A DNA stretch of 64,000 nucleotides, from positions 160,518 to 224,517 of the forward strand of contig NZ_WTVQ01000002.1 of assembly GCF_012910955.1 (NCBI RefSeq), read 5' to 3'. Shown in pieces: positions 53,744 through 62,800 of the stretch. The notes beneath the pieces were generated by a model. That model had not been told where the DNA came from. It did no database searches and saw only the letters and a program-made list of their open reading frames with translations. Origin of the DNA: Aromatoleum diolicum (GTDB taxonomy: Bacteria > Pseudomonadota > Gammaproteobacteria > Burkholderiales > Rhodocyclaceae). Within the stretch, counting starts at the first letter, position 1. Each line of letters begins with the position of its first letter. A program made the position numbers and the translations under genes.

Positions 53744-56700
53744 GTGAAACCTCCGCAGCTCAATCGCGTCGTCCTGCTGATCTACGCTGCCGTTCTCGGC
53801 TTCGCCGGGCTGGGTTTCTACGAGCTGTGGTCCTTCCGCATGGCCGCCGCGCTGCGCCTGTCCGGCGAAAGCCTGCAGGCGATGGCCGTGGCGGTGGATG
53901 CGACCGCAAGATCGGCAACCAACCACGTTGCGATCCTGCGCGTCGAAGCGGAGCGTGCATTGCAGCAGCCCCCGCCGGAAACGCCACACCCGCTGCGACA
54001 GGCGCTTGTCGCTTTCCCGGATGCGGACCGCTTCGCATTGACGCAACTTCCCGCGGGCGTGCCGCCCGAACTGGGCACGTATCTGGTCGGCAGCGGTGAC
54101 CCCGCGATGCTCTCCGTCGAGGTCGTGCGCGAAATCGAGGCTGCCCTGCATCTGACGCCCTTGTTCCATCGCGTCAAGCAAAACCTTCCGCAGGCCGCCT
54201 GGGTGTATTACACGTCGGCAAACCGCTTCGTCAGCGTCTATCCGCTCGAGGCGCAGTGGGAGCATCTGACATGGAACGACGCGATGCTCGACCATCCGGT
54301 GTTCGCGGATACGGCGCCCGAGCGCAATCCCCAGCGCATGCAGCAGTGGAGCGAGACCTACGTGGATGAGGCCGGCAAGGGCCTGATGAGTTCCGTGACG
54401 GCCCCGGTGGCGGACGAAACCGGCCGCTTCCGCGGCATGGTGGCGCTGGATATCACCCTGACCACGCTCAACGACTACCTGACCGGTCCCGGCCTGGAAA
54501 TCGGCAGAGTGCTTCTGGCCAACGAGCACGGCCAGCTTCTCGCCGATCCCGCCCTGGTCAAACGCGACGACACCGAGGTTCGGCGACTCGACGACACCCT
54601 GCCGCCCGCCCTCGTCCGCCGCCTTGCCGATCTGGTGGCCGGCGCCCCCCGCGATTATCGCGAGCACGAGGGCTGGCTGCTGCGTGGCGTCCGCTTGAAA
54701 CATGCGCCGTGGACGGCCTATCACCTGATCGAACGCCGCCAGCTCGCATGGACCACGCTGTCGCACATGCGCGTGGAAATGGCGACACTGCTGCTCCTCG
54801 CGCTGTCGATCTTCCTGCTCGAATGGCGTCGCCGCGCTGCGCATCGCCTGCGACTCTACAAGGCTGCGGTCGACGCAAGCACTTCCGCAATCATCATCAC
54901 CGACCGCAACGCGGTGATCGAATACACCAACCCCAGCTTCTCGCGGATCACCGGCTTTTCCAGCGATGAGGCGCTGGGACAGACGCCCCGCTTGTTCAAT
55001 TCCGGGCGCACCGCCCCCGAAGTCTTCGCGCAGCTCTGGAATGTCATCCTGAGCGGCGAAAGCTGGCACGGCGAATTGCTCAATCGCCGCAAGAACGGTG
55101 AGCTGTACTGGAGCGATCTGCGCATTGCCACCATCCCGGCACCGGACGGAGAACCGGCGCAGTTTGTCGGACTGATGAACGACATCTCGGCACGCAAGGA
55201 GGCCGAGCAGGCGCTGATCGACAGCGAGTCCTACAACAAGACACTGTTCGAGCATTCGCACGTCCCGCAGGCGATCCTCGATCCGGACAGTCGCCAGTTC
55301 ATCGACTGCAACGATGCCGCCGTGGCACTTTACGGCTATACGAACCATGCGGACATCATCGGCAAGTCGCCGCTCGACCTGTCTGCCCCGACGCAGGCCG
55401 ATGGCGACCCGTCCACGGATGCCGCACGCAAGCGCCTGACGGAATGTCTCGCCGCCGGATCGAGCGTCTTCGAATGGCGCAACCGGCGCCCCAACGGCGA
55501 GATCTGGGACGCAGAAATACGCTGCATGAACTTCCATCATCGTGACCGCACGCTGATCCAGTTCAGTCTGCAGGACATTACCGAACGCAAGCGCATCGAC
55601 GCGCAGATGACCAAGGCGATGGTGGTGTTCAACGCCTCCAGCCAGGGCATCATGACCACCGATGCCAACCGCGTGATCACGTCGGTCAACCCGGCGTTCA
55701 CGGCCATTACCGGCTACACCGCGGAAGAAATTATCGGGCGCAAGCCGTCGATGCTCTCGTCGGGGCGTCACGACGCGGCCTTTTACGACAACATGTGGGA
55801 TTCGCTCGCGAGCTCCGGGCAATGGGAGTCCGAGATCTGGAACCGGCGCAAGAACGGCGAGATCTATCCGCAGTGGCAGACGATTTCCGCGGTCACCGAC
55901 GAGCGCGGCAAGGTCATCGCCTACATTTCGCTGTTCAACGACATCACGCAGCGCAAACAACAGGAAGAAGCGATCTGGCGCCAGGCCAATTTCGATGCGC
56001 TCACCGGGCTCGCCAACCGCAGCCTGCTGCAGGACCGCCTCGAGCAGGCGCTGACGCATGCGCGACGCGCGCGTAGCCGGGTCGGTGTGTTGTTCCTGGA
56101 TCTCGACGGTTTCAAGTGGATCAACGACACGCTCGGCCATGACACCGGCGACGAACTGCTGGTCGAGGTGGCGCGCCGTCTGACCTTCTGCGTGCGCGAG
56201 CAGGACACGGTCGCCCGCCTGGGCGGCGACGAATTCACCATCGTCGTGCACGATCTGGTCGCACCCGACGACCTCAATGCGATCGCCGAGAAGATCGTCA
56301 GCGTGTTGCGCGACCCGTTCGCACTCGGCGGCATCCAGCACCGCATGTCCGGCAGCGTCGGCATCACCGTGTACCCGGATGATGGCGAGGACGTGCAGAC
56401 CCTGTTCCGCAACGCCGACATCGCGATGTACAAGTCCAAGCAAGCCGGCAAGAACCGCTTCCAGTTCTACGCTCGGGACATGCAGACGGACGCGCTGGCG
56501 CGCATGAAGCTCGAAGGCGATCTGCGCGTCGCCCTCGAACAGCAAGCCTTTTCGCTGCATTACCAGCCCATCGTCGATTCCGACAGCGGCGAACTCGTCG
56601 GCGCGGAAGCGCTGATCCGCTGGCAGCATCCCGAGCGCGGGTCCGTGTCGCCGATGGAGTTCATCCCGGTGGCGGAAGACAGCGGTCTCATCATCGGCAT

Positions 56701-57787
56701 CGGCGAATGGGCGTTGCGCGAAGCCGCGCGGCAGTCGCGGCACTGGCGCGACTGCGGGCATGGCGCGCTGCGCCTGGCGGTGAACATGTCCGGCGTGCAG
56801 TTCCGCGAGGTCGGCCTGCCGGATCTCGTCAGTTCAGTGCTCGCCGAATTCGGCATCGACCGCGGCTGCCTGATGGTGGAAATCACCGAATCGGTGCTGA
56901 TGGGCGGCAGCGAGGTGATCGAAGCGCGCATGCGCGACATCAAGGCGCTGGGCATCGGTTACGCACTCGACGACTTCGGCACCGGCTTCTCGTCGCTGTC
57001 CTACCTCAAGCGCTTTCCGGTCGACATCGTCAAGATCGACCGCAGCTTCGTGAACGGCTGTCCCGACGACCGCAACGACGCCCACCTTGTCGAAGCGATC
57101 ATCAACATGGCGCACAGCCTCGATCTGCACGTCACCGCCGAAGGCGTCGAAACGGAGGAACAGGTCAGCTTCCTGCGCGATCTGGGCTGCGACTTCCTGC
57201 AGGGCTATCTGATCAGCAAGCCGCTGCCGGCCGCCGAATTCGAAGTGCTCATCGCACGCCATTTCCTGCTGCCGTCCGTCGACGGCGCCACCCCGGAGGA
57301 AACACGCCTGCTCACCGCCCTGCGTGACGACCAACTGGATGTGGACGAGTGGCTGCGGCGCCTGCTCGGCGAACGCTCGCCCGAGCTGGCGGCGTTCATG
57401 ACCCGAGAAGGCTGGACGCGCCACGGCCTCGACCTGAAGCAGGCCGTCAAGGCCCACCTCAACTGGCGCAAGTACCTCAATGACTACGTATCCGGGCTTC
57501 CCTCCGGGAGCGCGCTTGACCTCGACAATGCCGGCTCGGTCAGCCACTGCACCCTCGGGCAATGGATCGAGCGCCATTCCGGGCTCCCTGACCGCAAACT
57601 CGAAGAACTCGATCGCATGCATCGGGAATTCCACAAACTGGCCGGACAGATCGTTGCCGACTATAAACAAGGCTATCAGGCGTCCGCGCGACGCACCCTC
57701 GCGAGTCTGAAGTTCCGTACTGCGTCGCGCAATGTCGTGATCGCGCTGATCGACTGTTTCGACACGACGGTCGAGTCGCTCGACTGA
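53744..57787 (+). CDS. GGDEF-EAL protein with periplasmic sensor, three PAS domains and C-terminal CZB domain
   Basis: A 1347-residue membrane protein turning over cyclic di-GMP. Order: TM1 (about 8-28), a large periplasmic Cache-like sensor, TM2 (to about 362), PAS at about 371-490, 498-620 and 622-740, GGDEF at 827-831 intact (LGGDEFT), EAL with Glu955-Ala-Leu (GAEALIRW) and DDFGTGFSSL intact, then a CZB zinc-binding domain (AHLNWRKYL; HCTLGQWI; HREFH) at about 1230-1340. Both synthesis and hydrolysis sites look complete. GTG 53744 has a GGTGG-type site. CZB domains sense zinc or oxidants in chemoreceptors and cyclases. Confidence 0.92.
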   Translation: MKPPQLNRVVLLIYAAVLGFAGLGFYELWSFRMAAALRLSGESLQAMAVAVDATARSATNHVAILRVEAERALQQPPPETPHPLRQALVAFPDADRFALTQLPAGVPPELGTYLVGSGDPAMLSVEVVREIEAALHLTPLFHRVKQNLPQAAWVYYTSANRFVSVYPLEAQWEHLTWNDAMLDHPVFADTAPERNPQRMQQWSETYVDEAGKGLMSSVTAPVADETGRFRGMVALDITLTTLNDYLTGPGLEIGRVLLANEHGQLLADPALVKRDDTEVRRLDDTLPPALVRRLADLVAGAPRDYREHEGWLLRGVRLKHAPWTAYHLIERRQLAWTTLSHMRVEMATLLLLALSIFLLEWRRRAAHRLRLYKAAVDASTSAIIITDRNAVIEYTNPSFSRITGFSSDEALGQTPRLFNSGRTAPEVFAQLWNVILSGESWHGELLNRRKNGELYWSDLRIATIPAPDGEPAQFVGLMNDISARKEAEQALIDSESYNKTLFEHSHVPQAILDPDSRQFIDCNDAAVALYGYTNHADIIGKSPLDLSAPTQADGDPSTDAARKRLTECLAAGSSVFEWRNRRPNGEIWDAEIRCMNFHHRDRTLIQFSLQDITERKRIDAQMTKAMVVFNASSQGIMTTDANRVITSVNPAFTAITGYTAEEIIGRKPSMLSSGRHDAAFYDNMWDSLASSGQWESEIWNRRKNGEIYPQWQTISAVTDERGKVIAYISLFNDITQRKQQEEAIWRQANFDALTGLANRSLLQDRLEQALTHARRARSRVGVLFLDLDGFKWINDTLGHDTGDELLVEVARRLTFCVREQDTVARLGGDEFTIVVHDLVAPDDLNAIAEKIVSVLRDPFALGGIQHRMSGSVGITVYPDDGEDVQTLFRNADIAMYKSKQAGKNRFQFYARDMQTDALARMKLEGDLRVALEQQAFSLHYQPIVDSDSGELVGAEALIRWQHPERGSVSPMEFIPVAEDSGLIIGIGEWALREAARQSRHWRDCGHGALRLAVNMSGVQFREVGLPDLVSSVLAEFGIDRGCLMVEITESVLMGGSEVIEARMRDIKALGIGYALDDFGTGFSSLSYLKRFPVDIVKIDRSFVNGCPDDRNDAHLVEAIINMAHSLDLHVTAEGVETEEQVSFLRDLGCDFLQGYLISKPLPAAEFEVLIARHFLLPSVDGATPEETRLLTALRDDQLDVDEWLRRLLGERSPELAAFMTREGWTRHGLDLKQAVKAHLNWRKYLNDYVSGLPSGSALDLDNAGSVSHCTLGQWIERHSGLPDRKLEELDRMHREFHKLAGQIVADYKQGYQASARRTLASLKFRTASRNVVIALIDCFDTTVESLD

Positions 57788-57844
57788 ACCGGCACATGCC
57801 GCACGCACCGCACAGCTGGTTTCCCCAACCAAGGAGCCAACGCA

Positions 57845-58795
57845 ATGCTCACCGCGACACAAAAGAAGACCGCCGAAAGCATCGTCAACCTCTTCGAAAC
57901 CAGTCAGGTGCTCGGCGACTACGGCATGGTGACGCTGATCGCCGGCGATACCGGGCACCTGACATTTGGCCGCTCACAGACGACGCTGGGCTCGGGAAAC
58001 CTGGGAAAGCTGCTGCATCTGTATTGCTGCAACGGTGGCGCGGCGTTCGGCCCCCTGCTGAGCCGCTATCTGCCGCGCTTCGACGCCTGCGACACCGCCC
58101 TCGACCACGACGGCGCGCTGCACAACCTGCTGCGCGCAAGCGCCGACGACCCGGTGATGCGTGACATGCAGGACGCCTTCTTCGACGAACACTACTGGCA
58201 ACCGGCGATGCGTGCCGCCAGTCGCGAAGGCGTCAGTTCACCGCTCGGCGCGGCCGTGGTGTATGACAGTTTCGTGCACGGCGCATGGAAGGCGATGCGC
58301 GACCGCTGCAACGCGCGCGTCGGCAGCCTCGCCAGTGTCGGCGAACAGCGCTGGATCGAAAACTACGTCGCGACGCGGCGCGCCTGGCTGGCCGGCCACG
58401 CGCGCAGCGACCTGCGCCCCACGGCTTATCGCATGGACGCCTTTCAGCGTCTCATCGACCAGGGTTTCTGGAATCTCGAACTGCCGCTGGTGGTGCGCGG
58501 CCAGGAGATCTCGCCCGCATCACTCGCCGCCCTGCCGCCGGGCTGCTACGACGGCCCGCCGCCGGGCTCGCGCGTGCTCGCGGTGCAGTCGCCGATTCAG
58601 CGCGGCCTCGACGTGCGCCGGGTGCAGGTCGGCCTGTCATTGCGCGGCGTCGACATCAAGGCCGACGGCCTTTTCGGCCAGACCAGCGCGCGCTGCATCA
58701 AGGCCTGGCAAGCGGCCAAGGGCTTGCCCGCGACCGGCGTCGCCGACGTCGCGTTGGTCGCACAGTTGTGCGCGCTGGACGAAGTGCCGGTTTGA
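57845..58795 (+). CDS. GH46 chitosanase-like protein with peptidoglycan-binding domain
   Basis: A 316-residue protein. The N-terminal ~200 residues (ETSQVLGDYGMVTLIAGDTG, HLTFGRSQTTLGSGNLGKLL) match the chitosanase/GH46 lysozyme-like fold. The C-terminal ~75 residues (RRVQVGLSLRGVDIKADGLFG, TSARCIKAWQAAKGLPATG) are a PG_binding_1 repeat. No signal peptide is visible, so export would need another route, for example as a secretion-system effector. It follows the cyclase gene by 57 bases, with AAGGAG before the start. Family call moderate; cell-wall target inferred. Confidence 0.78.
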   Translation: MLTATQKKTAESIVNLFETSQVLGDYGMVTLIAGDTGHLTFGRSQTTLGSGNLGKLLHLYCCNGGAAFGPLLSRYLPRFDACDTALDHDGALHNLLRASADDPVMRDMQDAFFDEHYWQPAMRAASREGVSSPLGAAVVYDSFVHGAWKAMRDRCNARVGSLASVGEQRWIENYVATRRAWLAGHARSDLRPTAYRMDAFQRLIDQGFWNLELPLVVRGQEISPASLAALPPGCYDGPPPGSRVLAVQSPIQRGLDVRRVQVGLSLRGVDIKADGLFGQTSARCIKAWQAAKGLPATGVADVALVAQLCALDEVPV

Positions 58796-59002
58796 CAAAG
58801 CCAGGGCCGGCTTCTAAACAGAGATAGTTAAAAAGAATATGCGTGGGCCGTGGCCGCACGGGGTTCCCCGCGGCACACGGCGACGCGCAAGCCCCCGACA
58901 GCAAGCCCGGCATCGACCACGGCATGGTCGCGACGCCTGCGGCACGCAGATCCGGACCGCCCGGCTGCAGCCGGGGATTATCCAATCCGTCAGGAGACCG
59001 TC

Positions 59003-59797
59003 ATGGCCAAGCACGCCCTTTGCATCGGCATCAACAATTACCCCGGCACCGACAGCGATCTGTCGGGCTGTGTCAACGACGCCACCGACTGGGCCGACGC
59101 ACTGGGCGAGCGCGGCTTCAGCGTTACCCGCCTGCTCGACCGCGCGGCGAGCAAGGCGGCGATGGTCCAGTCGATCGACACCCTGATCAGCGGCGCGGTG
59201 AAAGGCGATACGGTGGTCCTGAGCTATTCCGGCCACGGCACCTGGGTACCCGACACCGATGGCGACGAGCCCGACGGCCGCGACGAAGCACTGTGTCCGT
59301 GGGACATCCACGACGGCCAAGTGCTGCTCGACGACGAAGTTCACGAACTATTCACCCACCGCGCCGCCGGCGTGCGCATTCTGCTGATCTCCGACAGCTG
59401 CCATTCCGGCTCGGTCACGCGCGGTGATGACAGCGACCTCGACGCCGGCATGCCGCGCGCGCGCTTCCTGCCCCCGGCAGTGTGGATGAAGGCCGACGCC
59501 CTGCCGCGCGACACCGCGCGCCCGGCCAGACTGTTCGGCGGCTTCACGCGCGCCGGCGGCGACCTGTTGCTCGCCGGCTGCCTCGACACCCAGTTCAGTT
59601 GGGACACCAGCTTCAACGGCCGCCCCAACGGCGCCTTCACCTACTACGCGCTGAAGACGCTCACGACGCTCCCGGCCACCGCCAGCTACGAATATTGGTT
59701 CAAGGAAATCCGCAACTACCTGCCCTCCACCCGCCTGCCGCAGGACCCGCAAATCTTCGGCACCCGGACGACACGCCGCTTCAAGGTTTTCGTCTGA
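59003..59797 (+). CDS. caspase-family (metacaspase-like) cysteine protease
   Basis: A 264-residue cytoplasmic peptidase of the C14 caspase clan. The catalytic His is in VLSYSGHGTWVPD (near residue 77) and the catalytic Cys is in ILLISDSCHSGSV (near residue 132). The N terminus HALCIGINNYPGTDSDLSGCVNDA is the p20 start. There is no accessory domain or signal peptide. AGGAG precedes the start. It lies 69 bases before the large CHAT-type gene on the same strand. The basic-residue preference typical of metacaspases fits acidic residues near the pocket but is not proven. Confidence 0.92.
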   Translation: MAKHALCIGINNYPGTDSDLSGCVNDATDWADALGERGFSVTRLLDRAASKAAMVQSIDTLISGAVKGDTVVLSYSGHGTWVPDTDGDEPDGRDEALCPWDIHDGQVLLDDEVHELFTHRAAGVRILLISDSCHSGSVTRGDDSDLDAGMPRARFLPPAVWMKADALPRDTARPARLFGGFTRAGGDLLLAGCLDTQFSWDTSFNGRPNGAFTYYALKTLTTLPATASYEYWFKEIRNYLPSTRLPQDPQIFGTRTTRRFKVFV

Positions 59798-59866
59798 ACC
59801 CTGCGCCCGGACGGCGCCCCCGAAACGGCCCGCCCGCGGCCCTTCGATCCACCGATGGAGGCATCG

Positions 59867-62800
59867 ATGCCGGCAGCCCGCAAACCCAGCGAAATCCTGT
59901 TCCATCTGCCCGGCACGGCGCGCAGCGCCGACACCCTGCCGGCCGCGCTCAAGGCCGGCAGCCGCGCCGCCGGGGGGGCGCCCGATCCGTTCCTCGACGG
60001 CGTGGTGACGGTGCAGGCCGCCTACACGCTGGCCGCGCCCGGACGCGACGCCGGCCCCGGCACGGACACCACGCTGGCCGACGACAGCCTGCTCGCGCTG
60101 GAAACGAACGACGGCACCACCGTTTTCATCCGCGCCGACAAGCTCCGCGAAGACATCGCGCGCACGCGGCCCGAAGCGCTGCGCGCCGACGGTTCGATCG
60201 ACCTCGCGGCGCTGCGCGATCCGGGCGCCGCCGCGCGCGGTGTTTCGGACTGGCTGTGGTCCGGTCTGTCGGTGCTGTCACTGGATGGCGACGCGATCGC
60301 CGATGCGGCGCGCGACAAGGCGCTCGAATGGCTGCACGAGTGGCTCGGCGAAAAGGCCGAGGAACTCGCCGCCCCGAGCGCATCGTGGCTCGGCGCCAAA
60401 GCGCTGATGTGGGCCATCGAAAGCCGCCTCGCCGGTGAACCCGGTCTGTATCAATGGCGTGACGGCAGCCCCCTCGCGGCGAGCGACCGTTGCCCGCCGG
60501 GCGACCCGCGCCTCGCTGGCGCTGCCAACAACCCCATGCTGTTGTTCATCCACGGCACCGGCTCGCACACCCTGGGCGGTTTCAAGGACTTGCGCAGCGG
60601 TGGTGCCGCCGGCGACTGGGAACCACTCGCGCATCGCTTCGGCGAACGCATCTTCGGCTTCGAACACCGGACTTTCTCCGAAAGCCCCATCGACAATGCA
60701 TTGCAGCTCGCCCGTGCGCTGCCTGCCGGCGCGCGCCTGTCGGTCGTCACCCACTCGCGCGGCGGGCTGGTCGGCGACCTGCTGTGCCTCGCCGGCCTCA
60801 GCGACGATGCGATCGCCGCGTATCGCCATCCACTCGCGCCCAACGCCAGTGAGACGCCACGCGAGAAACGCCTGCGCGATCTCGTCACCGCACGTGACCA
60901 GGACTCCCTGCGTGCGCTGCGTCAGGAACTCGCCGACAAGAACTTTCGCATCGAGCGCTACCTGCGCGTTGCCTGCCCGGCGCGGGGCACCACGCTGCTG
61001 TCGGACAATCTCGACGTCTTCCTGTCGGGCCTGTTGAGCCTGACCGGCAAGCTGGTCGGCGCCGTCAGCGGCCCGGCTGGCGGCGCCGTGCTGTCGGCGC
61101 TGAAGCGCATCGTGCTTGAGATCGCCGACAAGCGCATCGACGCGCGCCTGGTGCCGGGCATCGAAGCGATGCTCACCGACGCGCCGATGGGGTCGCTGCT
61201 CGCCAACGCGCAGCGCAAGCAGGGCATCGCGATGGCCATCATCAGCGGCGACATCGAAGGCGGCAATGTGCTCAAGCGGCTCGGTGTGCTGTTCACCGAC
61301 TGGATGCTGTTCGACTACCTCGACAACGACCTCGTCGTCGACACCGATTCGATGTACGCCGGCCTTGCCGCGCGCAACGACGCCCGCTACCTGTTCGACC
61401 AGGGCGCATCGGTCAATCACTTCAGCTACTTCGCCAACCGCAACACCCGCGCGGCGCTGCGCGACTGGCTGACCAGCGAGGAACCCGCCGCGCTGCCGAC
61501 CTTCAGTCCGATTGCCCGTCCGCACGAACCCAATGCCGCCGAATCGCGTCAGCGCGCTGCCAGCCGCGCGGCCACACGTGCTGCACCGCGCCCCGACAGC
61601 CGCCCGGTGGTGATCTTCCTGCCCGGCATCATGGGTTCGCACCTCGAGGTGCGCAAAGCGGGCAAGAAGCCCGGCGACGGCGATCGCGTGTGGTTCGATT
61701 TCCTCGACCTTGCCGCGGGCGGCCTGCCGAAGATCGGCATGGAAAAGCGCGACGTGCGCGAGGAATCGCTGTTCGACATGTTCTACGGCGATCTCGCCGA
61801 GCACCTTGAAGCAAGCCACACCGTGATCCGCTTTCCCTACGACTGGCGCCAGCCGATCCACGCCGAGGGTGCCGCGGCGGATCGACTGGCCGAAGTTCTG
61901 GAGCAAGCCCTCAAGGACCACCCGAGCCAGCCGGTGCGGCTGCTCGCGCACAGCATGGGCGGCCTCGTAAGCCGAACGATGATCGCGAAACGCCCCGACC
62001 TGTGGGACGCTGTCGTCAAGCGGACCGGCGGCCGGCTGGTGATGCTCGGCACGCCCAACAACGGCTCGCACCTGATGGTCGAAACCCTGCTGGGCAAGTC
62101 CGGCACGATGCGCAAGCTCGCGCGCATGGACCTCGGCCACGGCATGCAGGACGTGCTCGACGTCGTTGCGGGCTTCCCCGGCGCCCTGCAGCTGCTGCCC
62201 CGCCCCGGCTTCGCGGACACCGGCTCGACGCTGCATGACGACTACCTTCAGAGCGCGATCTGGCCGGCGCTGGCGATGGCCAACCGCGACCGCTGGTTCG
62301 GCGACGGCATCGCCGGAAAACCCTCGACCGACACCGTCACGGCCGCGCGCGAACTGTGGGAAGGCCCGCTGGCACACAATGAAGCACCGCTGCCCATCGA
62401 GCGGGTGAATTACGTCTTCGGCCAGGCCGAAAACACCCCCTGCGGCCTGACTCTCGAAGGCGGGCAGCTCAAGATGATCGGCACGCCGGAAGGCGACGGC
62501 TCGGTCAGCTGGGCCTCCGGCCGCCTCGCCAACCTGCCGGCCGAACAATGCTGGTACATGCCCGCCGATCACGGCGCCCTGACCGATACCGAAGAATACT
62601 TCCCGGCCATTGTCGAGCTGCTGCAGACCGGCACGACCAGCCGCCTCGGACGGCAGCCGGCGACACGCGCCGCCGCCGCGGCCACTGTCACCTACGACGC
62701 CCCGCCGCCGGTCCTGCCGACCGAAGAGGAACTCGCCCGCGGCCTGCTCGGCTCGCGCCCGCGCCGGCGCCGGCCGGTTGCCGCGATCCAGCCGCTGCGC

